A stretch of DNA of 64,000 bases from the NCBI GenBank assembly GCA_024403735.1, contig JAKSRG010000002.1:62001-126000 (forward strand), in the 5' to 3' direction. The notes beneath the pieces are model-generated. The model was not told the origin of the DNA, ran no database searches, and saw only the letters and a list, made by a program, of their open reading frames with translations. The DNA comes from Clostridia bacterium. Its GTDB lineage: Bacteria; Bacillota; Clostridia; Saccharofermentanales; Saccharofermentanaceae. The translations under genes were made by a program, and so were the position numbers. Shown one piece after another: positions 52,800 through 61,505 of this stretch (positions are counted from its first letter, which is position 1; the number at the start of each line of letters is the position of its first letter).

Positions 52800-54427
52800 T
52801 TTTTAATCTTATTCTCGAAAAATCTCTCTGATAGAGCCTTACCGAAGAATTCGCTCTGGAATACAGAACAACCGTTTTCGATACTTTTATCAATAAGAGT
52901 TTGTTCATTTGCGCCCTTGATAATTACATCAATTCCAAGAGACTGTGCAAGCTTGATAATACTATCGAGGATTACGAGAAGGTTAGGATTAGAAGTATCA
53001 ATATTCTTATAATCTACTTTGATGTAATCGAAAGCATTCTCAGTAAACAATTTATAAGGTAGGAAAGAATTAGTATAATCTTCGATACCAATTTTGAAGC
53101 CCAATTCCTTTATTGCATTTACAAAATTGCGCATCAAAACAGGTTCGTGAACAAATGCTGATTCACTGAACTCAAAAGTTATATCGTTACAATCGAGATT
53201 GTACTTATTAATAATCTGGATAATTTTAGGTGCAAGATTACAAATCTTCAAATCAATCTCTGAGAGATTAATGGATACAGGTACAGTATTGTAGCCATTT
53301 GCTTTCCACTCATTGATTTTTGAACATACTTTTTCGATAACGAATAAATCAATATCGAGGATAATCTTTGACTTTTCGGCAAGTGGAATAATCTCTGAAG
53401 CAGGGAACATTCTGTCCTCATATCTCCAACGAAGTAGGGCTTCGCATCCGATTACTTTTTTATCGTCACCATTTACTTTTACATATGGCTGATAGTACAC
53501 GAAGAGTTTAGAAGCATTTAAGTCCTCAGATAAATCATTCACCATCTTATCATTTAAAAACTTAGTCTCAATTAAAGACTGAGTGAAGTATACTACTGGT
53601 GGTTCAGCTGTTGTGACTTTTGCAACAGCATGTGCAGCTGAAATAGAACACATAATTGCATCAAATGAGTCGTATGTTTCATCCAATAAGGCAATACCAG
53701 CTTTTAATGAAATTGGGTATGCAATATGATCAGATTCAAAATCGAATTCAACATTGAAATTAGAAAGCACGCTAGTAAACTTTTCTAAGTTTTCTTTAAG
53801 TACAATGAGCGTAAAGAAATCGCCGCCTAATCTAGCAACACATTCTCCACGACTTGAATCAGTCATTTCATCAAGACTAGTAGCAAGAGAAATAATCATT
53901 TTGTCTGTAATTCTATTACCAAATACAGCATTAAGATATCTGCAATTTCTTATGTTTAAGAATAGTGCAGCATATTCAGATATATCGTTATCTTTTATGA
54001 GATTAGTTACATGTCTATTGAAATAGTTGTTGTTATAAATACCAGTTAGTTCATCATGTAAGAGATAATATACAGCATTAGTAGTGAGCTTAATTCTGCT
54101 CACACCAAGGTACGTGATTTCAGTAATGTACTTAACTGTTTCTTCAATCTCTTCTGTGATTTCTTGGTCATTATCAAAATAAGTTCTAATTATGAAAATA
54201 CCGTAATTAAAGTCCTTACGAGTCTGATAAAGCTTACCAGGTGTTTTTGTCTTGTCTTCATATATTACAACTGGATCTGTAGGGAGGTTATTCTCGTAAA
54301 AAATATAATCAAGTTTAACAATATGAAGTTTATCAATAACGTGAAGAAAACAAGGAGCTTCAATAAAACTTCCTTGATATTCAGTAAACAATTTTGAAAA
54401 TTGAAATAACTCTTCGCTGCTAAACAT
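52793..54427 (-). CDS. Degenerate GGDEF-EAL protein (c-di-GMP related)
   Basis: A 544-residue soluble protein. N-terminal region (1-120) of unknown fold, a GGDEF-type domain (about 130-270) and an EAL-type domain (about 300-540). The diguanylate cyclase site reads GGDFF in place of GGDEF, so it is probably inactive. The EAL domain keeps CEALLRW, NLSE and FEFSES. However, DDFGTG is EDYTNS, the EGVET segment reads KGANEQ, and QGY is QSE. It may bind c-di-GMP or another partner and not cut it. GGAGG precedes the ATG at 54427; the frame extends 26 codons upstream through the promoter. It has no membrane helix. Confidence 0.82.
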   Translation of the reverse strand: MFSSEELFQFSKLFTEYQGSFIEAPCFLHVIDKLHIVKLDYIFYENNLPTDPVVIYEDKTKTPGKLYQTRKDFNYGIFIIRTYFDNDQEITEEIEETVKYITEITYLGVSRIKLTTNAVYYLLHDELTGIYNNNYFNRHVTNLIKDNDISEYAALFLNIRNCRYLNAVFGNRITDKMIISLATSLDEMTDSSRGECVARLGGDFFTLIVLKENLEKFTSVLSNFNVEFDFESDHIAYPISLKAGIALLDETYDSFDAIMCSISAAHAVAKVTTAEPPVVYFTQSLIETKFLNDKMVNDLSEDLNASKLFVYYQPYVKVNGDDKKVIGCEALLRWRYEDRMFPASEIIPLAEKSKIILDIDLFVIEKVCSKINEWKANGYNTVPVSINLSEIDLKICNLAPKIIQIINKYNLDCNDITFEFSESAFVHEPVLMRNFVNAIKELGFKIGIEDYTNSFLPYKLFTENAFDYIKVDYKNIDTSNPNLLVILDSIIKLAQSLGIDVIIKGANEQTLIDKSIENGCSVFQSEFFGKALSERFFENKIKNQ

Positions 54428-54443
54428 AAAACACCTCCGTCTA

Positions 54444-54472
54444 ATTTTACATTCATATATGTCTATCTTCAA
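54444..54472 (-). promoter_or_regulatory. Promoter of the GGDEF-EAL gene
   Basis: On the minus strand TTGAAG (54472-54467) and TAAAAT (54449-54444) are 17 bases apart; the leader is about 10-15 bases. Confidence 0.6.
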
Positions 54473-54522
54473 CTCAAAAAATTTTAATAATATTTTTATT
54501 ATCATTATTTAAATTATTGGGT

Positions 54523-54528
54523 TATAAT
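54523..54528 (+). promoter_or_regulatory. Candidate -10 box of pnp
   Basis: TATAAT with no clear -35 behind it. It would give a leader of about 110 bases holding the folded element below. Confidence 0.4.
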
Positions 54529-54550
54529 AATAAGGCCGTAAAGGTGTATT

Positions 54551-54617
54551 AGGGGTGTAGTGTGTAGATTGATAATTTGAACTTGTGTCAAATTATGAAC
54601 CTGCAAGCTACCTCCCC
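54551..54617 (+). promoter_or_regulatory. Structured 5' leader of pnp
   Basis: ATAATTTGA (54572-54580) pairs perfectly with TCAAATTAT (54588-54596). Outside it GTAG (54557-54560) can pair with CTAC (54608-54611), and GGGG (54552-54555) with CCCC (54614-54617), making one long hairpin ending 11 bases before the AAAGGAG site. pnp leaders are known for hairpins cut by RNase III in autoregulation; that role here is inference. Confidence 0.5.
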
Positions 54618-54644
54618 AAGAATATATTTAAAGGAGAGAAGAAA

Positions 54645-56882
54645 ATGAAAAAAGTTTTCGAGACAACTATTGCAGGTCGTCCTCTTGTTGTTGAGACAGG
54701 ATTACTTGCTCAGTTCGCTAATGGTGCTGTTCTTATTAAGTACGGCAACACAACAGTTCTTTCAACTGTAACAGCTTCTGAAAAGCCAAAGGAAGGTATC
54801 GACTTCTTCCCACTTTCAGTAGATTACGAAGAGAAGCAGTACGCTGTAGGTAAGATCCCAGGTGGCTTCCTTAAGAGAGAGGGTCGTCCAGGTGAGAAGG
54901 CTATCCTTACATCACGTGTTATCGACCGTCCTATCAGACCTTTGTTCCCAAAGGATTTGAGAAACGATGTAGTGGTATCTAACATGGTAATGTCAGCTGA
55001 TGCTGATTGCTCACCTGAAATTACAGCTATGCTCGGTACATCAATCGCTATTGCTATTTCAGATATCCCTTGGAAGGGACCTGTAGCAGGTGTTGTACTT
55101 GGTCTTATTGATAACAAGACAGTTATTAACCCAACAGAAGAGCAGAGAAAGATTTCTGACATGTATGTAACACTTGCATGTACAGAGAAGAAGATCTGCA
55201 TGGTTGAAGCAGGCGCTAATGAAGTTCCAGATGATATCATGCTTCAGGCTATCGCTGATGGTCACGAAGTATGTAAGGAAATCTGCAAGTTCATCAACTC
55301 AATCGTTGCTGAGATTGGTAAGCCAAAGTTCACATACGAGTCAGCTGATGTACCAGAGGAAGTTTTCCATGCTGTTAAGGAATTTGGTTGGGACAAGATG
55401 CGTGCTGCAGTTCTTTCAGATGATAAGAGCGTTCGTGATGCTAACGTAGCTGCTCTTCAGGAAGAAGTAGCTGCAATGCTCGAGGAGAAGGAAGAAGGTC
55501 TTTCTTCATGGGCTGCTGATGCTATCTATAAGCTCGAGAAGAAGGTTGTTAGAGATTATCTCTTCAGAGAGCATGTTCGTGTTGATGGTCGTGCACTCGA
55601 TCAGATTCGTCCTCTTTCATGCGATGTAGGAATTATTCCTAGAGTTCATGGTTCAGCTCTCTTCCAGCGTGGACAGACACAGGTAGTTAACGTTTGTACT
55701 CTCGCTCCACTTTCTGACTCACAGATCATTGATGGTCTTGATTCTGAGACAACAAAGAGATATATGCACCACTATAACTTCCCAGGTTATTCTGTAGGTG
55801 AGGCTAAGGCTTCAAGAAGCCCAGGACGTCGTGAGATTGGTCACGGAGCACTTGCTGAGCGTTCACTCGTTCCAGTACTTCCAAGTGAGGAAGAGTTCCC
55901 ATATGCAATCAGAACTGTATCTGAGATTACAATGTCAAACGGTTCTACTTCACAGGGTTCTGTATGTGCATCAACACTTTCACTTATGGATGCTGGTGTA
56001 CCTATTAAGAGACCTGTTGCAGGTATTTCTTCAGGTTTGATTGTTAATGAAGAGAATGACGAAGATTATCTCGTATTCATGGATATTCAGGGTATTGAGG
56101 ACTTCTTCGGTGATATGGACTTTAAGGTAGCTGGTACAACAGAAGGTATCACTTCTATCCAGGTTGATATCAAGGTTGAAGGTCTTTCACTCGATATCAT
56201 CAGAGATGCATTTGCTCTTACAAAGAAGGGCCGTTTGCAGATTATCAACGAAGTACTTCTTCCAAGAATTTCTGCTCCACGTGCTGATCTTTCACCATAT
56301 GCTCCAAGAATTATTTCTATGCAGATCCCTGTAGATAAGATCCGTGAAGTAATTGGTTCAGGCGGAAAGGTTATCAACAAGATTATTGCTGATACAGGCG
56401 CTCAGATTGATATTAACGATCAGGGTCAGCTCTTTATCTCAACTCCAGATCTTGAGAAGGCTGAGAAGGCTAAGGCTATCATTAAGGGTATCATCTCAGA
56501 TCCAGAGGTTGGTACAGTATATGAAGGTACAGTAACAAGACTTATGGACTTCGGTGCATTTGTTGAGTTCATTCCAGGTAAGGAAGGCCTCGTTCACATC
56601 TCTAAGCTTGCTTGGAACCGTGTTGAGAAGGTTGAGGATGTTGTTAAGGAAGGCGATAAGGTTCAGGTTAAGCTTATCGAGATCGACAGCCAGGGAAGAC
56701 TTAATCTTTCAATTCGTGACACACTTCCAAAGCCAGAGGGCTATGTAGAAGAAGAGCCACGTAAGCGTGAGCCAAGACAGAACAGAGAGCGTCGTGGTGG
56801 TTTCAATAAGGGTGATAAGAAGCCTAATAATGACGGCAATGACGGTAATGATTCTGTTAAGGGTCGTAGAATTGAATTCTAA
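54645..56882 (+). CDS. pnp: Polyribonucleotide nucleotidyltransferase (PNPase)
   Basis: Phosphorolytic 3'-5' exoribonuclease of the degradosome; 745 residues. Two RNase PH domains (about 1-230 and 310-540), KH domain (IREVIGSGGKVINKI, about 555-615), S1 domain (about 620-690, DFGAFVEFIPGKEGLVHIS), then an Arg/Asn/Gly-rich tail. Codon use is strongly biased, suggesting high expression. The AAAGGAG before the ATG at 54645 sets the start; the frame upstream runs through the leader. The usual rpsO partner is not adjacent. Confidence 0.97.
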   Translation: MKKVFETTIAGRPLVVETGLLAQFANGAVLIKYGNTTVLSTVTASEKPKEGIDFFPLSVDYEEKQYAVGKIPGGFLKREGRPGEKAILTSRVIDRPIRPLFPKDLRNDVVVSNMVMSADADCSPEITAMLGTSIAIAISDIPWKGPVAGVVLGLIDNKTVINPTEEQRKISDMYVTLACTEKKICMVEAGANEVPDDIMLQAIADGHEVCKEICKFINSIVAEIGKPKFTYESADVPEEVFHAVKEFGWDKMRAAVLSDDKSVRDANVAALQEEVAAMLEEKEEGLSSWAADAIYKLEKKVVRDYLFREHVRVDGRALDQIRPLSCDVGIIPRVHGSALFQRGQTQVVNVCTLAPLSDSQIIDGLDSETTKRYMHHYNFPGYSVGEAKASRSPGRREIGHGALAERSLVPVLPSEEEFPYAIRTVSEITMSNGSTSQGSVCASTLSLMDAGVPIKRPVAGISSGLIVNEENDEDYLVFMDIQGIEDFFGDMDFKVAGTTEGITSIQVDIKVEGLSLDIIRDAFALTKKGRLQIINEVLLPRISAPRADLSPYAPRIISMQIPVDKIREVIGSGGKVINKIIADTGAQIDINDQGQLFISTPDLEKAEKAKAIIKGIISDPEVGTVYEGTVTRLMDFGAFVEFIPGKEGLVHISKLAWNRVEKVEDVVKEGDKVQVKLIEIDSQGRLNLSIRDTLPKPEGYVEEEPRKREPRQNRERRGGFNKGDKKPNNDGNDGNDSVKGRRIEF

Positions 56883-56910
56883 TTTATAGTTAGGTAATTC
56901 GAATTAAATG

Positions 56911-56941
56911 AGACGGTGGAATTTATTCCACCGTCTTTTTG
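56911..56941 (+). terminator. Terminator after pnp
   Basis: AGACGGTGGAA (56911-56921) pairs with TTCCACCGTCT (56926-56936) around TTTA, followed by Ts. Confidence 0.92.
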
Positions 56942-57028
56942 TTTTGAAATATAAACAAATAATGACTAATGAGTAAATGAAATTAGTAAAATGTTTCGCC
57001 GAGATTAACCTTCTTTAAATACTCATTA

Positions 57029-57069
57029 ATACCTATTTGGCTTTTTCTTATTAATAATAGAATAGGTAT
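57029..57069 (+). promoter_or_regulatory. Promoter with flanking inverted repeat before the transglutaminase-like gene
   Basis: TTGGCT (57036-57041) and TAGAAT (57058-57063) are 16 bases apart. ATACCTATT (57029-57037) and AATAGGTAT (57061-57069) form a perfect 9-bp inverted repeat touching both boxes, so a repressor could sit here. Confidence 0.5.
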
Positions 57070-57094
57070 ATAAGAATTTTAGGAGGAACAAGAA

Positions 57095-58864
57095 ATGAGT
57101 AAGAGAAATAAGTTTTTATCAGTAGTTTTAGCAATTGTTATTGTACTTGGTATTCTTGTTGTTCCTGCTAAAACAACTATGGCTGCTGGTAATGATTATA
57201 CTGCAGTTGTTAATGGTAAGAGTTACGGCACATATTCATTGTTTACATCTAGTAGTGATGTTACTAGCTTTATTAAGAATAACATGATGGCTAAGAACTC
57301 TGATTTCTCTTTTTATTTTGTTGATAAGAACCGTGAAGGTAGTACTGATTTCTTTAGAAGTCTATTAAATAATGCTCAAGCTCATGATGGTACACCTAAT
57401 GGTGGTGATTATCTTGCTAAGTCTTATAGCAATTATCAGTTCAAGTATTCCAAGTTTGGTAATTTTTATCAGTATAACGGTGTATATGTAAACCTTTATC
57501 TTGTTACATTTAGTTTCTCATTCTTTGATTCAGCAAGTGATGAAGCAGTTATTTGTTCAAACCTCGATGCTATGATTGCTTCATTAAATCTTGGTAGCTT
57601 GAGTGAATACGAAAAAGTTTTAGCTATCTATAATTGGATTACTACAAACGTTTCTTATGATTATTCAAATTCAGGTTCAGTTATTAATGATTATCATTCA
57701 TTTACTCCATATAATGCTTTGATTAAGAAAACAGCTGTTTGTCAGGGTGTATGTACATTGTTCTACAGAGCACTCCTTAAGGTTGGTATTGATAACAGAA
57801 TAGTTAACAATTCAACACATTGCTGGAATATCGTTAGAGTTGATGGAAAGTATTATTATTGTGATCCAACTTGGGATTTGGGAATGCCTTCAAATAGTTA
57901 TATCTATTTCTTGAGTGGCAGACAGTCTAGATTTGAAAAGGATCATGCTATCTCTGATTTATCTATTAATCTTGGATATACAATTAACCAGACAAGTTAT
58001 GTTTCTAGTACTCCTGTAAACACTTCAACAAGTAATTCAGGTAGCAGTTCAAATTCTGGTTCAACTTCTTCTAGTGCTTCTAATGAGTTGATTAAAGGAT
58101 TTGTTAATCGTCTTTATATTGAGGCTATGGGTAGAGCAGCAGATTCATCTGGATTGGATTATTGGACTGGTGAATTAGCTTCAAAGAAAATTGATGGTGC
58201 TAAGGCAGCTAGATCTTTCATCAATAGTTCTGAGTTTAAGAATAAGAATCTTGATGATGAAGCATATTTGGCAGTTTTATATAGAGTATTCTTCAACCGT
58301 ACAATGGATGAAGGTGGTAAAAACTACTGGTTAGGTCAGCTTAGAAATGGTTCTTCAAGGGAAGCCGTTCTTGAAGGTTTTATTGGTTCAAAGGAATGGT
58401 CACAGGTTTGTGATTCTTATGGAATTGCTTCTGGAAGTGCAGTAGCTGTTAGCACTACTCCATCTCAGCCAGCATCTACACCAGCTCCTGCTCCAGTTGA
58501 TGTAACACCTAATGACAATATTTATGCATTTGCTTCAAGATTATACGAGTGTGCATTGAATAGAACTCCAGATCAGGGTGGATTAGATTACTGGGCTAAG
58601 GAATTAGCTAATAAGAGAGTAACAGGAACAGCTGCAGCTTATAAGTTCTTGTTCAGTGATGAGTTAATCAATGCTAATATTTCTGATGAAGAATATATCA
58701 ACAGACTTTATAGAACATTCATGGGTCGTGAAGCTGATGCATCAGGTTTCTCATATTGGATGTCATGTATTGCAAACGGAAGTTCAAGAAAGGATGTTTT
58801 CGATGGCTTCTCAACATCAGCTGAATTCACACGTATCTGTAGTGAATATGGTATCGACAGATAA
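57095..58864 (+). CDS. Secreted transglutaminase-like protein with two DUF4214 repeats
   Basis: A 589-residue exported protein. Signal peptide (1-31, hydrophobic VVLAIVIVLGILVVPA, likely cut after TTMAA). A transglutaminase-core domain (about 160-300) with Cys216 in TAVCQGVC, His242 in STHCWNIV and Asp257 in YYCDPTWD forms the triad; it could be a protease or cross-linker. A Ser/Asn linker is followed by two DUF4214 units (about 330-440 and 475-585), with the hallmark LDYWTGEL / LDYWAKEL and YRxFxxR. DUF4214 repeats are common on secreted clostridial proteins. AGGAGG precedes the ATG. Expressed alone. Confidence 0.85.
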   Translation: MSKRNKFLSVVLAIVIVLGILVVPAKTTMAAGNDYTAVVNGKSYGTYSLFTSSSDVTSFIKNNMMAKNSDFSFYFVDKNREGSTDFFRSLLNNAQAHDGTPNGGDYLAKSYSNYQFKYSKFGNFYQYNGVYVNLYLVTFSFSFFDSASDEAVICSNLDAMIASLNLGSLSEYEKVLAIYNWITTNVSYDYSNSGSVINDYHSFTPYNALIKKTAVCQGVCTLFYRALLKVGIDNRIVNNSTHCWNIVRVDGKYYYCDPTWDLGMPSNSYIYFLSGRQSRFEKDHAISDLSINLGYTINQTSYVSSTPVNTSTSNSGSSSNSGSTSSSASNELIKGFVNRLYIEAMGRAADSSGLDYWTGELASKKIDGAKAARSFINSSEFKNKNLDDEAYLAVLYRVFFNRTMDEGGKNYWLGQLRNGSSREAVLEGFIGSKEWSQVCDSYGIASGSAVAVSTTPSQPASTPAPAPVDVTPNDNIYAFASRLYECALNRTPDQGGLDYWAKELANKRVTGTAAAYKFLFSDELINANISDEEYINRLYRTFMGREADASGFSYWMSCIANGSSRKDVFDGFSTSAEFTRICSEYGIDR

Positions 58865-58888
58865 AATATAAACTAGTTGACAAAAAGA

Positions 58889-58926
58889 AGATCCTACCAT
58901 TAAGTGATAATGGTAGGATCTTTTTG
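58889..58926. terminator. Terminator after the transglutaminase-like gene
   Basis: AGATCCTACCATTA (58889-58902) pairs with TAATGGTAGGATCT (58908-58921), flanked by A- and T-runs, so it can act in both directions. It probably also ends the two-component operon. Confidence 0.92.
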
Positions 58927-59046
58927 TTCCTTTAGTAGAAGTGTTCGACTACATCAATATCATCTAGCCCAAGGTTTCTACGAATTCTGTCTACTTCCAT
59001 ATTAGTAGTATGTACTTTAGTAATGACCACAATATCGAAATGGACC

Positions 59047-60612
59047 TTATTTATTTAATCTTGTGAGCTGAGTATTAGCCGAGATTGTAGGAATACTAAT
59101 CTTGAATATTGCGCCACCTTCTGGTTTGTTGCCGGCTTCGATGGAGCCGTTATGTTCCTTGGCAATTGCTTTTACAAGAGCTAGACCAATTCCGTGTTTA
59201 CCATCTTGTCCTTTGGCAAATCTGTCAAAGAGGTGAGACATAACTTCTTCGCTAATACCTGGACCATCATCAGAGATCTCGAAAACAATATTGTCGTTTT
59301 GCTTATAGCAGTTGAAGAATACTTTTTTCGATGCGTATCTTAGGCAGTTAGAGAAGACGTTTTCGAGCATTCTGAAAATGTCATTCTCATTTGCGAGGAT
59401 GTGAACACTATCATTAATCATGATGTTATTAATGAGTTCCTTGTCGTTGAGTAGGAAGCCTCCACGAACTTTATCGATTGCCACACCAAGCAATTCATAA
59501 ACGTTGATAATAGATTTCTTAACTTCGTAATCGTTCGAAGCAGAGAGATCCATCTTTGATATAGAAAGAAGATTTTCAACCATTTCAGATAGTCTGTTAG
59601 TCTCTGAGATAATGATATCAACGGCTTCAATCTGATGTTCCTGATCAAAGACACCATACTTAATACCTTCAGCATAACCTTGGATTGACATAAGAGGTGT
59701 TCTTAGCTCGTGAGATGCATTCTGGAAGAAGGTTTTCTGTTCCTTATCACTTTCATTGAGCTTATTAGCCATTTGGTTCATAGTTTCTGAAAGATCATAC
59801 AATTCTCGACTGACAATTCTACCTTTGTTTGGATTGAAGTCACCTTTACTTATTCGTCTAGCAAAACGAGACAATCTTCTTGTTGATGAAATAATAGGGA
59901 AGGATGCGATGATACTTAGAATACCTGCGAATACAATTGCAATAACCATTGTATTAAAAAGATTTGTATTCAAGTACTCAGCGTATGTTCTATAGTTAGA
60001 TGAATCGATAAAGATAAGGATATAGTATTCATCTGTCATAACCTGATCTTCTTCATTCTTAGAATCGTAATGAAGATTTACGAATCTATAGTAGAAAGTG
60101 CTACCTGATATATCAATATCTTTAACGGTTTTATTTGTATTAATACCGTCGCTCTCAACAATCTTGTTCAAAACTTCATAACCTCTCTGGTTTGAGGAAT
60201 ATGAATATGAAGGAGATGGCCAAACAACGTTATAGATTACGTCTTGATAAGATTGATTTTCATAGAACAAAACGATAGAAGCGTCGTTGGAGATTTCTGT
60301 AGAACTGGCAATCTTCTTAAGCAAGTCATCTCTGAATAATTCAGGGTTATTCATGTTCTCTGAAATCGCTGCACTCTCTTTGAAAGCATCTGAGAAGCTT
60401 TGGCAGGAGTTGATGGCATTATCAATTCTTCGCGTACACTCGTTCTTAATCTGGCTCATATTAATTTGGTTAGAAATAAGATATGTACTAGTAAAGAAGA
60501 AAAGAATAATAATTGTAAATGCCGCATAAAAGTGAAGCGCAATCGGAATTCTAAATTTCCTATTGCGCATTTTTGTATTATTAGAATCTTGAGATTTTTT
60601 GAAAAGAGACAT
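59047..60612 (-). CDS. Membrane sensor histidine kinase
   Basis: Two-component sensor of 521 residues. Helix about 25-48, outside sensor domain (50-218), helix about 222-242, HAMP (RRLSRFARRISKGDF), HisKA with phosphorylated His301 in FFQNASHELRTPLMSIQGY, and a HATPase domain with N-box ENVFSNCLRYA, DDGPGIS and GIGLALVKAI. The signal is unknown. TTGGAG precedes the ATG. It lies 16 bases behind the response regulator and is encoded with it. Confidence 0.94.
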   Translation of the reverse strand: MSLFKKSQDSNNTKMRNRKFRIPIALHFYAAFTIIILFFFTSTYLISNQINMSQIKNECTRRIDNAINSCQSFSDAFKESAAISENMNNPELFRDDLLKKIASSTEISNDASIVLFYENQSYQDVIYNVVWPSPSYSYSSNQRGYEVLNKIVESDGINTNKTVKDIDISGSTFYYRFVNLHYDSKNEEDQVMTDEYYILIFIDSSNYRTYAEYLNTNLFNTMVIAIVFAGILSIIASFPIISSTRRLSRFARRISKGDFNPNKGRIVSRELYDLSETMNQMANKLNESDKEQKTFFQNASHELRTPLMSIQGYAEGIKYGVFDQEHQIEAVDIIISETNRLSEMVENLLSISKMDLSASNDYEVKKSIINVYELLGVAIDKVRGGFLLNDKELINNIMINDSVHILANENDIFRMLENVFSNCLRYASKKVFFNCYKQNDNIVFEISDDGPGISEEVMSHLFDRFAKGQDGKHGIGLALVKAIAKEHNGSIEAGNKPEGGAIFKISIPTISANTQLTRLNK

Positions 60613-60628
60613 CTATTACTCCAAATAA

Positions 60629-61348
60629 TTAGTTTTCTTCTGAGTCAGAATTTGACTCGTCACTTTTTGTCTCTAGTCTAAAGCCATATCCCCAAACTGT
60701 CGAGATAATAACCTGAGAATCTGAAATCTTTTTACGAAGTCTCTTAACTGTATCGTCGGCAACTCGTGTCTCTACCTCAGTTTCATAGCCCCAGATTTTG
60801 TCTAGGAGTTCAACTCTTGGAATAGCTCTGTCTCTGTTAATAATGAGATATGAGAGAAGGGCATACTCGTTAGGTGTTAATTGTAAGTCTTCGCCCTTGA
60901 GAGTAGCTGATTTGTTCTTGATATTAAGTGTTACGTCTGCATAAGTAAGAACTGAATTATCAATATCTTTATTCTCTGTAATTGATTCTCTTCTGTTCAA
61001 AATTGACTTAACTTTTGTAACGAGTTTTACTGGGCTGAATGGTTTCGTGAAATAGTCATCAGAACCCATATTCAATCCCTCAATATAGTCAGAGTCACTA
61101 TCACGAGCAGTAAGCATGATGATAGGTACATTAGAAATCTTACGAAGTTCACTACAGATGAAGAAACCGTCTCTGCCTGGCATCATAACGTCGAGAATAA
61201 TGAGGTCACAAGGATCTGATATGAACTTTTTAAGTAGATCATCACCAGTACCAAAACCAAAGCAATTAAATCCTTCTCTTTCTAAGAATGACTTAAGAAG
61301 ATTTCTAATATTATCATCATCATCTGCAATATAAATAATTTTGTTCAT
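60629..61348 (-). CDS. OmpR/PhoB-family response regulator
   Basis: DNA-binding response regulator of 239 residues. Receiver domain with acidic cluster ADDDDN, phosphorylated D53 in ILDVMMPGRDG, Thr in MLTARD and Lys in FTKPF; winged-helix effector (about 130-228) ending TVWGYGFRLE. Partner of the kinase behind it. Tandem 11-bp-spaced repeats just upstream of its -35 box are suitable sites for PhoB-type dimers, so the operon probably controls itself. A long GAAGGGGGA ribosome binding site precedes the ATG. Confidence 0.95.
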   Translation of the reverse strand: MNKIIYIADDDDNIRNLLKSFLEREGFNCFGFGTGDDLLKKFISDPCDLIILDVMMPGRDGFFICSELRKISNVPIIMLTARDSDSDYIEGLNMGSDDYFTKPFSPVKLVTKVKSILNRRESITENKDIDNSVLTYADVTLNIKNKSATLKGEDLQLTPNEYALLSYLIINRDRAIPRVELLDKIWGYETEVETRVADDTVKRLRKKISDSQVIISTVWGYGFRLETKSDESNSDSEEN

Positions 61349-61379
61349 AGAGTGTTATATCCCCCTTCCAAGAGATTTT

Positions 61380-61408
61380 ATAATAAAAGTCTTAATTCTC
61401 TACAGCAA
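61380..61408 (-). promoter_or_regulatory. Promoter of the two-component operon
   Basis: On the minus strand TTGCTG (61408-61403) and TATTAT (61385-61380) are 17 bases apart. The weak -35 directly follows the activator-type repeats. Confidence 0.6.
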
Positions 61409-61409
61409 A

Positions 61410-61429
61410 TTGGTGAAAACTTGGTGAAA
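61410..61429. promoter_or_regulatory. 11-bp-spaced direct repeats, probable response-regulator site
   Basis: TTGGTGAAA occurs at 61410-61418 and 61421-61429, a period of 11 bases. Read on the minus strand the repeats are TTTCACCAA, two bases upstream of the -35 box of the operon and in the arrangement typical for PhoB/PhoP-type activators. They could also control galE on the other side. Confidence 0.6.
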
Positions 61430-61505
61430 TTAATCGTATTTTTATATGCCGATACTTATATTGTTAGTGTAGAATGTTTAGTAGATTACTTTTGGAGGTA
61501 CTATT

